A DNA stretch of 52,265 nucleotides from Nemertoderma westbladi (GCA_032718475.1 JAUCBJ010002249.1:1-52265), one strand, 5' to 3'; counted from the stretch's first letter, positions 23,964 through 35,017 are shown. Numbers and translations are program-made. Notes: generated from the letters alone by a model not told the origin.

Positions 23964-24682
23964 TAAGGTCAGTAAAAATGGTGGCCATAAAGAACTTTGC
24001 TACTACTCAAGCAGAACCTTATAACTGGGACGAGGACGAGTGCATCCAACATCTTGAGATACCTCGATTCCAAACCGATTATCCTGGAGTGCAAATCCTC
24101 ATCGGCCAAAACGCGCATGAGGCGCTCGAGACATTGGAGAAACGGCCTGCTCAACCGCAGCCATTACAAACTTATGCGGTAAGAACTAGAGTAGGTTGGT
24201 ACTTCACTGGCCCTTCCCGTAGAACTCTCAAAGAGAGATTACCTCAACCACAGGTATACCAAGTAAAGGGGGAAGTGGAGAGCAGTGATGTGGACGATCC
24301 AACTGAGGGAACACCATACTCCTCAGATAATGACGATATTAACTCCAATGTAGATCAATGGAGACATTGCCTTGGGACGATTAATCCAGCCGACATCGAT
24401 TCCAGAAGAGCAACTCCTCAAGAACGGATAGATACTCCCGGCTGGTTAGGTGGACCCGACTCCCTAAGTAAAGAAGAAGATGAATGGCCTCCTCATCTTA
24501 CCACTGAGGAGATTAGACAGGCCAAGGGAGCGGCGGAAGTAACACGACAGCCTAATCGCCCAGCTGGTCGCTTAGGTTTACTGGAAAGAGACCGAAAACT
24601 GTCCGGAAACCATGGAAGGCAGAATACTCTTCCTACGACCACTTCCCTAATTCGACAAAGATCTAGGGACTCCATAACGTAA
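23964..24682 (+). pseudogene. pol: Inner element pol remnant with RT, RNase H and integrase deleted
   Basis: The frame resumes with SVKMVAIKNFATTQAEPYNW and continues into the region before RT. It then jumps at SSDNDDI directly into the end of RNase H (DQWRHCLGTINPADIDSRR), which removes the whole RT. A second jump (EVTRQ/PNRPAGRLGLLERDR) removes the integrase and leaves only its C-terminal tail. The stop is at about 24680. The open frame across both joins shows clean internal deletions. The two deletions remove all catalytic domains, so the element is non-autonomous. Confidence 0.9.
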
Positions 24683-26301
24683 TTATATATGGAGTGGGTG
24701 TGTGACTATATTATTTTATATTTTTTTTATTATTATTTTATATTTAGGTATGGATTATTATGTACTTTATCATAATCGTTTTATTTAATTTTATTTAGTG
24801 GAATGTTATTTAGATTATTTAGTAGATTAGTGCAATATATTAGTGTTTATTACGTAATTACATAATATATCTAGTGCGACGGTGAGAAATAATTATTTTC
24901 TCTTTCCTTACTGTCCGTATTATATTATAAATGCGAGACTATAGTAAGATGACATGTCCGTACTTATTAAAGTACAATAAAGCTCCTACTATATTTAAGT
25001 ATTATTGGTAGGCAGAGTATTAGGAATGCAAAGTTCAGATCCTCGTGTCTCGGCTAAACCAAGCTCTGGGTAGACCTTGGAAACGACTTGCCTCTTCACA
25101 CTGACATTGCTTCGTGCGTATTGCTCTTCTACCTTATAACAAATAATACATATAGTAGCGTGATGTCCCTCTAACAGTAGCGTAAAACGCAAATAAATCT
25201 GTTAAACCTTTTGACCATCTGTAATTCTAGTCGATTAAGATATCGCGGCACCCACCGATATACTTGAAAGACAAATTCTAGAATCAGTGGTTAACGTCCC
25301 CAGACAAGTTCTGGAATAAATCGGTGCCCATCTTAAATATTAATTTAATATTTATTAAAATCTGTAAAATTCAGATCCGTTAACAATTCTAGTCGATTAA
25401 GATATCGTAGCACTTACCGATACTCTTAAAAGACAAATTTCATAGAATTAAGGATCCTATGTTCCCAGACCTGCTCTGGAATCAAATTGTGTCAATTTTA
25501 ACATCAAATAATAAAATTCACGGGAATAAATTTAAATTCATATTTTAAATGAATTTCATAAATTGTCATTTTGTACAATTTATAACATTCCCAAAATTCC
25601 ATTAATTAATAGATCATGGGAGCGGAGATTCATCCTATTGAGTGTATTAGAGTGCGAGAATCTCCAACATATAGTCAATAGCCGATAAAATTAATAAAAT
25701 CATGCATAAAGAGGATATTGACAATTAAAGAATTATTATTAAATAGCATCCCAGATCTGTATGCATGAGAATTACCCTAATTCTACCGCTAGCATTCCAT
25801 AATGTCACCATAGCAACACCCACGCTAGAATTAGAAACAAGTTAAAAGAACAATAGAAAGCTTGTCCCATTGCATAGCATAGAGAACATAGCACGCTGTT
25901 AGTATCCAAGGATACACAGTAATAACGTGACATTCTGGAAGGCACTGACTAACGGACAAATGGCCTGTATGTGTACAATTGGTGACAGTTGTGTGGAATT
26001 TGTGCGTTTGTAGGCGAATGTTACTGCTAAGGTGTGTTTACAGTAGCTAGTCGCAATTGTGAAAGTAACCCAACTCTCCTATAGAAAGAACCTAAAGTGG
26101 ATTCAAGCCTTTGGGACGGACAGTGGAGTGACTTGTGCCGGTTATCGTTGTCGTACTGTTGCTACATGTTGGCGTAAATACCGCGACAACGGTACATCGG
26201 CGCTGAGGATCCCACTGTCCGGGGGCAAAGAGAGGTGGGCAGCGACGTCCGCTCGCCTAAACATAAACTCATTTCGATATTAACAAACTCAGATAGCAGA
26301 T
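24683..26301 (+). other. Inner element 3' region before the accessory ORF
   Basis: AT-rich sequence with no gene. A pair of repeats about 164 bases apart (AATTCTAGTCGATTAAG at about 25222 and 25386, followed by GATATCG and ACCGATA) suggests a duplicated structured segment. Just before the accessory ORF, TTAACAAACTCAG|ATAGCAG (about 26275-26295) looks like a splice acceptor, so the ORF could be read from a spliced RNA. Confidence 0.55.
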
Positions 26302-27554
26302 ATGACGGAGTTGATAGAAGATGATCTTGGTATCAAGGAGCGATATACTCTACCTTTGCAAGCATTTGTGGATAGCTTAATACGCGGTGAAGCCGATCCA
26401 ACCATTACGGAGGACGATGGTCGTTATATCGAACCGCCGATGTCCCAAGAGCAACTTGCACGTGAATTGGACTATCGAAAATCCACCGCGCGCTATACGC
26501 ATCGTAATAGTACGTATATGGACTTCCTAACTACCGGCCATCCTATCGATTTACATGATACGGACGATGTAGACACCGAAAGGGAAATGGTTCTATTTAA
26601 ATATCATACCCAGCGGAGTCGGAACGATAAACCGAGAATAGATCACGAAAATTCTATTCGTAACAGACTGGGAAGACGAACCAATATGCCTAGAATCTGA
26701 GGAGATTCAGCCTATCGCGCCCGGAACAGCGACAACGATTACATCCTAGAATGGTATCAAGGTCCACAGTGTCTCACTGCGTACGATTATCGCCATGCCA
26801 ACTATGTTTCTAGGCAACGTTGTCGGTTATGCGCATCGAGAGACCACGATATGCCCATGGACACCAACGTCCGCTGTTCCTATATCCAAGAACAACCGAC
26901 TATGGAAATTTATTGCGCATATTGCAGACTCAATAACCTGCACATTTTTGCGGTTTGCCCTCAATTTATGACTCAATGTCACCATTGTCAACTAAAGGGA
27001 CACGCCAGTTTCGATTGCCCTTTTAATTGCGATTTGGAAAGCGTAGATGAAATGATCACACTACGTTACATTAGAGCTTGGGAAGCGAAGGCTGATTTAC
27101 ATCGTGATTCGCGCCATCGCTATTATCCTGGACGCGCTTACGAAGGAATTTATGCGTTCCATCCTTATCTATTCGCTTCTGTCGAACAGAAATCGCGCAT
27201 GTGAACGCTCGTGAACGCGAGTTGGAAAGGACCATTAAACCCCGGAGGTTTCTAGCTGCCTATAGTCCACCCACGGCCCTCGTTCAGACCACTCGTAAAG
27301 GACCCGTAAGAGCGGCTGTCTTAAAACGCGCTCTCAAAGCCGTTAGACCCCTCTCCCCCGACGTTGATGTCAATCAACCCGGCACTTCGACTGGCGGATA
27401 CACCGTCCATAATTCTACACCCTCTGATGCAATCATATTGCACGCTTCACCCAGGAGTTATAGCCCTCCTTGTAAAGTGGCTCGCCCCAAAGAGAAAAGG
27501 ACTCTGGCTAGCTTTAAAAAACTGCGTAAACGCCGTCCGCGCAAGAAAGACTAA
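26302..27554 (+). pseudogene. Uncharacterised accessory ORF downstream of pol, Cys-rich with basic C-terminus
   Basis: I do not recognise this gene. ATG at 26302 opens 132 codons. A TGA at 26698-26700 interrupts, but the same frame is open on to 27201, and a small shift then leads into 27201-27554. Together it looks like one protein of about 415 residues. Visible parts: an acidic N-terminal region; clusters CRLC (about 26821) and CAYC...C (about 26920-26960); a CCHC zinc knuckle CHHCQLKGHASFDC (about 26977-27018); and a Pro/Ser-rich stretch ending in a Lys/Arg block (TLASFKKLRKRRPRKKD) that resembles a nuclear signal. Its place between pol and the 3' LTR is where env or accessory genes lie, but I see no signal peptide or membrane segment. 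Its last part recurs at 39483-39835, and a diverged N-terminal piece recurs at 50442-50545. Nucleic-acid binding is an inference from the CCHC motif. Confidence 0.6.
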
Positions 27555-27632
27555 CTGTTTAGAGTATTTACGTATATTAGAAACTGTGATTTTGTATATT
27601 TCATAGACTCAAATCCTATTTTCTGGGAGCGG

Positions 27633-28889
27633 TGTAAAAGCTTCTGTGGGATATAACTGGCCCCTTTGCTTCGCAATCCAGTTTCCCCCCAGGCGCTGGA
27701 ATACTCTAAAAAGGGTTCTCTAACTGTATATCTATTCCCCTCGCCCGCAAGGTACCGTTACAGGTGTTTTAACGGACATAAAAGTCATTCTGCTATATAC
27801 GTGTTTTAGCGGACATGGTAAGGCAAAAAACCTACAATGCACCAAATGCCTTTCACAGCTTGGCCGTGATGATTCATATTACGACATCTAACAGCCGGTT
27901 GCTGACATGGAAACAGCCATTGGACGCATGGTTCTTTGTTTGGCTTGAGCCAATCAGAGCGATTTTTCCTGTCGACGTGTAGCTTTTCGGCCGATCATAA
28001 GGAGAGTGTTCAGTCTTACTGTTTTTACTTGATACTTTGTTGTTATTGCTGTCTAAGCCAGAAACACCGGCTCTAGAGTTAATTCTTTTCATACTTTAAG
28101 AAGAAACATTAGTAGGCTTAAATTATAGAGCGTATGACTGTTATCAGTCAAATCCATTCACAATTCAATACTTTGTTGTTATTACTGTTCAACATACATT
28201 ATTATACTGCTATTTACTGTTGTGTTTGGTTGAATATTATTTGGAGAACATATATAAAGAACCCCAATTTCCCAATTTTCTTGATACACTACAGGTTAGA
28301 GAGACGGGTTATATATAGTGATTGCGACTTATATTGTTGTGGTTTGTAGTGAATTTAATGCTATTTGATAAGCACTACATTGGTCCGTTGCTATTCCCTT
28401 TATATATGATAAAATACATTGACAGGCGGCAAATTAGTGAGCAGTATTGTGTGTTACCGGTAGTGTGCATGATTGTGACCGATAACTAAGCATTTCCTAA
28501 AGAATGCGACTCATACGTGAATCATAAGCCTTACCGACTTACCGTTGTGATTGGTATAAGTCATATCTCTGTTTACTTAGATAGAGCGCCATGTCCTAAA
28601 AGGAACTGTTAATATTTCCCGAAAGTGAATAATATTAGTCAGAAATTAATTATTAACGATCAATCGAATAATACAATACCGTAAGCTTCACTGCAATAAT
28701 AATCTAAGCCGACAGAATTCAGCCTCCCGGGATTATCCAGCGGGTGAATGGACGCACACTAGGCTGGCTTCTGCTAATGTTGTGTTTATTGGTATTAAAT
28801 ATTTGTCATCTTCTAAAGTATATTTATAAATCAAAAGACATATAAATTTTGGTAGGTTAAACTGCTAAAGGTCTTCAAAAGCGCGTACA
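27633..28889 (+). repeat. 3' LTR of inner BEL/Pao element
   Basis: 1257 bp, starts TGTAAAAGC after the purine-rich TTCTGGGAGCGG (candidate polypurine tract, 27621-27632), ends GCGCGTACA and is followed by AACGC. It differs from 15716-16972 at about four sites, including one near 28591. Confidence 0.97.
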
Positions 28890-31719
28890 AACGCCCTCCT
28901 TGACTCCGGCAGCACAGGAACATTCATCGATCAAGAACTAGCCGAAGATATCTTTGCTGGACAACCCAAATTCCGGACTAAATTGAATATGTCAGGAATT
29001 ATGCAGGTTTGGAAATCTACCCTAACGGCAGATTACTATGTAGGTGTGTTGTCCACCCCCCAGGATAAATTAGGAGCACAAGGTATAAGGTCGGTAAAAA
29101 TGGTGGCTATAAAGAACTTCGCTACTACTCAAGCAGACCTTTATAATTGGGACGAGGATGAGAGCATCCAACATCTTAAGATACCTCGATTCCAGACAGA
29201 TTATCCTGGAGTGCAAATACTCATCTGCCAAAACGCGCATGAGGCGCTCGAAACATTGGAGAAACGGCCTGCTCAACCACAGCCACTGCAAACCTATGCG
29301 GTAAGAACTAGAGTAGGTTGGTACTTTACTGGCCCTTCCCGCAGGACTCTCGAAGAGAGAATGCCACAAGAACGAATATACCAAGTAAACGATTGGGAAG
29401 TGGAGAGCAGTGAGGTGGACGAACTAACTGAGGAAACACCATACTCTTCAGATAATGACGACATCTACCAACTCTTCGATGAAGAGAACACAATCGACCT
29501 ACTTACAGAAAACCAAACTTGGAAAAATCAGGTGAACCTATGTCAACTGATTCGCCCATCGGAACCCATCGCTTACAATGACGAACTAAACGATGAGATA
29601 GAGCGCTACAACGCTAGAACTCGGGACGAACTAGCCGTACGATTCTTTACTCAAGAACTGGTAGAGCCCAATTCATATGATAAGGCCCTATCGATAGAAG
29701 AAGAAAGAGCCAAGCAAATCCAGGAAACAACTACACGTTTTTTAAAGGACCAAGGTAGATATGAAATCGGCCTACCATTTCGAAAACGAGAACCTAGATT
29801 TATAAATAACAGACCCTTGGCAGAGAAAAGAATCGCTCAATTACATCGACGCCTTACGGCTAATGCTTCAGCTAAAGAAATGTACCAAACTCAGCTGAAG
29901 AAATTTATAACAAAGGGATACGCGGAGCGAGTACCGGAAGGAACACCAGTGACTGAGAGAACGTATTACTTAACACATCGTTACGTTCCCAAACCCGGTA
30001 AACCCCATGAAGTACGAGTCGTATTCGATGGCTCCGCGCTATATATATATATTTTGTTGACAAGCCGGCACAGCATTCTTAAAAATGCAGCTGCAATGCA
30101 GCATGCCGATCCTAGTAGTAGTAGTAGTAGTAGTATATATGGGCCAATCCCTCAATTCCGAGTTGTTACCAGGACCCAACTTACTCCAATCTTTGTTGGG
30201 AATACTTTTAAGATTAAGACAATATTCCATCGCGTTCGCCTCCGATATAGAAGGAATGTTCTTACAAGTCAAGGCGCTGGATAGAGATAGAGACAGCCTG
30301 AGATTTCTGTGGTGGCCTGAAGGAGACCTCAATCAGAAACCGGTAGAGTACTGGATGACCATCCAGGCTTTTGGAATCATATCAAGCCCTTCCAACGCCT
30401 GCTCCGTGGTGCGAACCACTGCAAATGACAACCGAGACTCCTTCTCAAAAGAGGTGATAGACAACATCAAACGTAATATATACATGGACGATAATTTAAG
30501 GTCCCTTCCATCAGTAGAAGAAGCCATAGATGTCGCGAAAGGAACGGTAGAGTGTTTGAAAAGAGGTGGATTTCGACTGACGAAATTCACCAGCAACTCC
30601 CGTGAGTTTCTGGAAGCGATACCGGTAGAAGACCGAGGAGCGAAAGACCTAGACTTAATAAAGGACGATCTTCCTGAAACCAAGACGCTTGGCTTGAAGT
30701 GGGACACTGAAAGAGACATCCTGTTTTTTCAGTTAAAACAGCGAGATAATCCAGTTCGGACCAAACGGATTTGTTTAAGTATCCTGAGCACATATTTCGA
30801 CCCATTGGGATTTATTAGCCCAGTTATATTGATTGCTCGGAGTTTAGTACAACAAATGTGGCTTGAAAACCACTCATGGGACGATCCGCTTAAGGGAGAA
30901 TTGTTAAAGAAATGGATGAAATGGGAAGATTCTCTACCTGCCATCGAGAACTTTATAATTTCCCGTGCATATTTTGGCCATGTTCTTCCTACGTATTCCT
31001 ATCAACTCCATGTGTTTGGAGACACCAGCGACATGGGAATAGGTATAGTAGCATATCTGCGAGTCGAAACTCCGGATGGAATCAAAGTCGCCTTGGTTAC
31101 CTCTAAGGCATTGATTAACAACAAGTTAAAGGTTCCTCGAGCGGAGTTAAAGGCGGCTTTATACGCTACAGCCATCGGCCGGAACGTAACGGAACAAATC
31201 GACTATCCACTGGAGAAAACGGTTTATTGGACCGACGCTTTACTCGTGTTGGAGTATCTAACCAATGAAGTCTGTCAGTTCAGCGTTTTTGTTACTAACA
31301 GAGTAGCTATTATTCTTAGTCGCACAAAGATAGATCAATGGAGACATTGTCCTGGTACGATTAATCCAGCCGATATCGCCTCCAGGGGAGCAACTCCACA
31401 GGAACTGATAGATACTCCAGATTGGTTGGGTGGACCCGACTTCCTGAGCAAGGAAGAAGATGAATGGCCTCCTCACCTTACTACGGCAGAGATTAGACAA
31501 GCCAAGGGAGCGGAGACAGTCAAACCTAAAACCCGGGCGAGTAAATCGAAGCTATTTAAACCGACGATCGATCTATCTGTATTACATACTTCCGGAAATG
31601 ACGCTTCGGATCCACAATCCCTCGCCACAAATAAGTCTGTTGTGGAAATTAGAGTCGAACCTCTGGTACTTCTACCACCTTTAAAAACAGCAAGATTAGA
31701 GTCTGAACCACCATATTGA
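28890..31719 (+). pseudogene. pol: Outer BEL/Pao protease, reverse transcriptase and RNase H
   Basis: The outer pol resumes after the inner element with the protease active site LLDSGSTGTFI (about 28895-28929). It goes through the linker to RT (KPGKPHEVRVVFDGSA) and is broken at about 30048 by an ~86-bp LINE stub that shifts the frame. The new frame gives the rest of RT: ASDIEGMFLQV, FGIISSPSNACSVV and the active-site YMDD (30481-30492). RNase H follows, with acidic residues in GDTSD (31021), AELKAAL (31144), WTDAL (31234) and ADIASRG (31372). The frame stops at 31717-31719, just before the Polinton-type block. The integrase zinc domain expected next is absent, and the rest of the integrase lies 6.5 kb away at 38305. 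Except for the stub, both halves are open and well conserved. Confidence 0.93.
30048..30133 (+). mobile_element. Tiny LINE 3' stub in the outer RT
   Basis: About 86 bases match the extreme 3' end of the LINE at 6841-7906 (GACAAGCCGGCACAGC, then GCATGCCGATCC and (TAG)n). They are flanked by a TATATAT duplication. Removing the stub would restore an open frame across GSA and YMGQSLNS. The insert length is not a multiple of three, so RT is frameshifted. Confidence 0.85.
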
Positions 31720-31755
31720 GGTTTACTGTATCTTTGAAATAAATCAGAATCCATT

Positions 31756-32478
31756 TTAATTTATTTGTTTAAAGTGTAATGTAATAGATGTTGTCCCGTA
31801 TTCAAAATTCAAATCTTTTCCTTCTTTGTCTGTTATTTCAATATGAATGTATGTTATCTTATATGATTTTTTTACAGGGATATAATGAATTGTATCCTTG
31901 ACAAATTCTTTATTTATTACGCTACCATATTTCACGTCATCAGGTATCGCAACACGACGAAGTAAAGCTAAACCAAAGTCATTAATATATTGATTTTCAA
32001 TTATATTAGTAGTCACGTACATGTTCGACTTAGGTTCTGGAATAGAATTGGGTGGTTGAGGGCATAAAAATACCATCTGGTAAGCTTTTTCTCCATTTCC
32101 GATAACCTTTATTAAATAACCCTTTATATTATTTTTCGTCTTCAAAATAATTTTAAAATTTGGATTTAAATTCGCGCCGAGATTATTTTCAGTAATTCCA
32201 AAATAATAGGCTAATTGTTGACCTATAAATAACTCTCGCACAGTTTTCCCTAAAATAAATTGCAACCTATTTTGCTGAGTATTTTCAACTATTGGTAATT
32301 TATCTTTCAACGCCCCCGTGTTAAAATAATCTATAATGTCATTGATACTGTAGAACAAACCGGATGGAAGTGTATCCTCAAAATTTTTTTTTCCTTTTTT
32401 TAATAAAATAACATTCTCTACATTGTTATACATGGACGGCAACGTAGCTAAGTAAAATATACTTTTTATACCTACCAC
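31756..32478 (-). CDS. Polinton-type capsid-related protein 2 (240 aa)
   Basis: An intact 240-codon minus-strand frame. Its C-terminal third (DFGLALLRRVAIP, then HYIPVKKSYKITYIHIEITDKEG and the end FEYGTTSITLHF) parallels the C-terminus of the neighbour at 32581-33453, so the two are diverged paralogues. This C-terminal pattern is, to my knowledge, typical of an abundant Polinton/Maverick-encoded family that may be a minor capsid (penton-like) or capsid-associated protein. I cannot assign the exact role. No membrane segment or enzyme motif is visible. It is the last gene of the block and lies only 36 bases from the end of the outer pol frame, in the opposite direction. The alternative is a tail- or matrix-like structural protein. 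Confidence 0.55.
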   Translation of the reverse strand: MVGIKSIFYLATLPSMYNNVENVILLKKGKKNFEDTLPSGLFYSINDIIDYFNTGALKDKLPIVENTQQNRLQFILGKTVRELFIGQQLAYYFGITENNLGANLNPNFKIILKTKNNIKGYLIKVIGNGEKAYQMVFLCPQPPNSIPEPKSNMYVTTNIIENQYINDFGLALLRRVAIPDDVKYGSVINKEFVKDTIHYIPVKKSYKITYIHIEITDKEGKDLNFEYGTTSITLHFKQIN

Positions 32479-32580
32479 CCAGTTTTAGGTAAGGCGCCAT
32501 GGAAATTTATCTGATAATTACTAGCGCTATTGCGGGGAAAATCAATTGGACAGGAATTACTTGGTAGTCTTACGTAGAAT

Positions 32581-33453
32581 TCATCCATCACTGCCACCCC
32601 GTATTAACTTAAGTGTTATAACAGTGCGACCTCCGCTGAAGTTAATTAATTCGCCTTGTCCGTCACGTAAAGTAATTAAGATTGTTTTTAGTTTTTTATT
32701 CAACAACGGGTAATAGCAAATGCTCTCGTATTCGTGATTAATATATTTTCGATTTAATTGCGTTAAAGGACAGGTTCTTAAGAGCGGAGCTAAAGCGTCG
32801 CCAACAAATGAGCTCTTAATAATATCTGTGTATATAAAGATAGTGTCTTTATTACGTGTTATATTCGTGGGAGCTGGAAAATCTAAAATGCCAATTTCCG
32901 AAATTTTTGGCCCGCTATAATTTAAAATTAATATCGGCTGTTCTATATTGCTTAATTCATCTACTGTAGTGGTACTGTATATATCCCAATTCGGAATATC
33001 CGGATGATTCCGATCCAATAACGGTTTTAAGCCTAGAATTTGTATTAAATCACCACGTAGACTTAATTGTATTTTTTTCAACTTTTTAGGAAATTTAAAT
33101 TTAATTCTAGAATTATTTGTATTAAAAATGAATTCGAAATCTCTATATTTCGCTTCAGAATTAAACAGTTTATTTATATCATCAATAATGACTTGAATAG
33201 AGTTATGCATACCAGGAAATAAACTATATAATTTGGCATCTTTTGCATCTACCCCGATTGACAGTGAGATTTGAGTTTGCAGCGTAATATTACTGTATGT
33301 TGCTTGATATTGAAGCTCGGCAAGCCCAATTTTAGCGTTTGGACCAATATATAATTCTTCGGCTAAATCAACAGTAAACTCGCTAGGATTATTATTGGGG
33401 TAAGTGTTTAATGAACTATCTGAAAGTAGAGTGATATATGTATCTGTGGCCAT
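32581..33453 (-). CDS. Polinton-type capsid-related protein 1 (290 aa)
   Basis: An intact 290-codon frame starting MATDTYITLLSDSSLN. It has alternating hydrophobic strands (FTVDLAEELYIGPNAKIGLA near residue 25-45) and a C-terminus with VGDALAPLLRTCPL, the YYPLL block and INFSGGRTVITLKL. These features match a family that recurs in Polintons. The beta-rich pattern suits a jelly-roll-type capsid or minor capsid protein, but that is an inference. It stands 103 bases upstream of its apparent paralogue, so the block carries two versions of the same structural gene. It lacks Cys clusters and nuclease or ATPase motifs. Why it stays intact while the integrase next to it is broken is unclear. Confidence 0.6.
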   Translation of the reverse strand: MATDTYITLLSDSSLNTYPNNNPSEFTVDLAEELYIGPNAKIGLAELQYQATYSNITLQTQISLSIGVDAKDAKLYSLFPGMHNSIQVIIDDINKLFNSEAKYRDFEFIFNTNNSRIKFKFPKKLKKIQLSLRGDLIQILGLKPLLDRNHPDIPNWDIYSTTTVDELSNIEQPILILNYSGPKISEIGILDFPAPTNITRNKDTIFIYTDIIKSSFVGDALAPLLRTCPLTQLNRKYINHEYESICYYPLLNKKLKTILITLRDGQGELINFSGGRTVITLKLIRGGSDG

Positions 33454-33703
33454 TATTATTATTATTTAAGCTCACTCTCTCTACTTGACTCCATTGTACA
33501 TACAGTACAGTATAATGTTAAATTATAGACATCTGTGACCACGTTCATTGTGCATCTTCTACAGTATATGCGAGGGATCAATATTTTACTGGCTTTATTT
33601 AAAGCAGATTGAACTATAGATATAGTAATATCATTCGAGTTAATATTGATTAATTACAGTCATATGCGACCAAAATGAATTAATATACAGTATAAACCTA
33701 AGC

Positions 33704-34793
33704 TTATTGAATATGCTGTACCCACGACTGTTTCTTGGATCCAATGAATCGGACTAAATATTCTTTCTTCCCATTGCGTACACGTTCTTTAAGTTTGCCA
33801 ATATTTTTATCAATTGCTAGATAAATATTACTATTCGGGTGGACCTTTTGGAGTTCGTGAGAATAAAATGAGCCCTTTATTATAGCTCCAGCGCTGTCCT
33901 TAATATCGAACATTACCGCTGGTACTCTATCCAATCTGACACGATGAATAATAAATAATTCACGTGTCCATTGTTCTCGATAGCCTTTAGCAAAAGCAGC
34001 ACGAGGCGATAGATAATCGTACTGTATCTCCAACTTTAAATTTTATTTTCTTATGATTAATCTGTCTATATTTCCCATATAATCTATTCATTAATTCAGT
34101 TTCATTAAATTTATTAACTTCAATAGGCGTCATTTTTATTGTCCTATGATATGACCTATTATAAGCCGAGATAAGCTTAGGTAAAATTTTAATCCAAACA
34201 TTATTTCCTCGTTGTGTAAAAATTTTGAACATCTTTGTTTTTAATGTTCTATTGAATCTCTCGACAATAGCCGCCTTATTCACAGAATACATTACGTAAT
34301 ACTGTATACCTAACGTATCTAAATATTTTCTTACAGATTTATTTAGAAACTCAGACCCTTGATCAGTCGCGATTCTGTTTGGTTTTCCTTTCTGGAATAT
34401 TTTTGCAATATACTAATAATTTCAACACCCTTTTTTGTTTTCATACCATAGCCAAAAGCAAGCCTGCTAAAGGCATCAATACATGTTAATATATAGTTAT
34501 AATTATTATTTTGCGACTTATATTGCTGCATATCCACCAAATCTATCATAATATATATCTTTTATGCCTCCCGTAAATATTTTAGATGTTGGATAATGAT
34601 GTCTACGTGGAGCGTGAAGGGTGTATGTCTTTTGCCCGCTCAACCATTTCTGGGTTTGGGCTGGTTTGATGTTTACAGCTTTTGCTAATTTTGCAACACT
34701 TGCAAAACCCGCGGGGGATGATGGATCTAAATAAATTCTTAACAGTTTTTTGTCTAAGCTTCGGCTTAAAATCGGTTTCATCTTGCGAGGCAT
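33704..34793 (-). pseudogene. Polinton-type retrovirus-like DDE integrase, frameshifted
   Basis: The pieces lie in order on the minus strand. An N-terminal segment (34793-34518) has DPSSPAGFASVAKLAKAV and KTYTLHAPRRHHYP, typical of Polinton integrases. The catalytic core starts with IDLVDMQQYKS (about 34546), continues with TDQGSEFLN (about 34365) and reaches VERFNRTLK (about 34260), so all three acidic positions are present. A C-terminal part (34033-33704) has SPRAAFAKGYREQW and a chromodomain-like tail (KKEYLVRFIG). Frame changes occur near 34540, 34400 and 34020, so no full protein can be made. The integrase would insert the element with short target duplications. Assignment to Polinton rather than to an LTR element rests on the N-terminal motif and the ATPase nearby. 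Confidence 0.85.
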
Positions 34794-34844
34794 CTTTTCG
34801 ACAACCGCAAGTAATATGTATATTCAAATCTCTTATAAAGGGCA

Positions 34845-35015
34845 TCACCGTAAGAACAACTTAAATTTTTTAATTATTTTCTTTGAAGTTGATGTTTTAA
34901 AGGGTTTTCTTTTTGTAGTATTTACTCTAGGTATATCTTGAGGTTTTAAATCAGTAGCTAACGGTTTACTCGATACTAAATATAATTTTCTAAATGTTAC
35001 TCCTGTTTTAACCAT
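34845..35015 (-). CDS. Small basic protein, 56 aa
   Basis: ATG at 35015 opens 56 codons ending TGA at 34845. The peptide starts MVKTGVTFRKLYLV and becomes strongly Lys-rich (TKRKPF, TSKKIIKKFKLFLR) with few acidic residues. It lies between the pX-like gene and the integrase, on the same strand, three bases from the ATG at 35018. The composition would suit a DNA-condensing virion core peptide, but this is inference. No family is recognised. Confidence 0.4.
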   Translation of the reverse strand: MVKTGVTFRKLYLVSSKPLATDLKPQDIPRVNTTKRKPFKTSTSKKIIKKFKLFLR

Positions 35016-35017
35016 TA

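Larger units (their letters stand above)
15716..28889 (+). mobile_element. Inner BEL/Pao LTR retrotransposon, internally deleted, nested in outer protease
   Basis: 13,174 bp bounded by 1257-bp LTRs (15716-16972 and 27633-28889), which differ at about four positions by eye, with the 5-bp duplication AACGC (15711-15715 and 28890-28894). The undisturbed target (GTGAACGCCCTCC) is seen in the inner element's own protease at 22497-22510, which proves the insertion site. It keeps leader, gag, zinc knuckles and part of protease. RT, RNase H and integrase are missing, and a 3-kb 3' region with an accessory ORF is present. It must have been mobilised by enzymes of a related copy. Confidence 0.95.

Noticed and set aside
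26302-27554. Envelope gene after pol
   Set aside because: No signal peptide, membrane anchor or glycoprotein-like features. The Cys pattern and basic tail suggest a nucleic-acid-binding protein instead.
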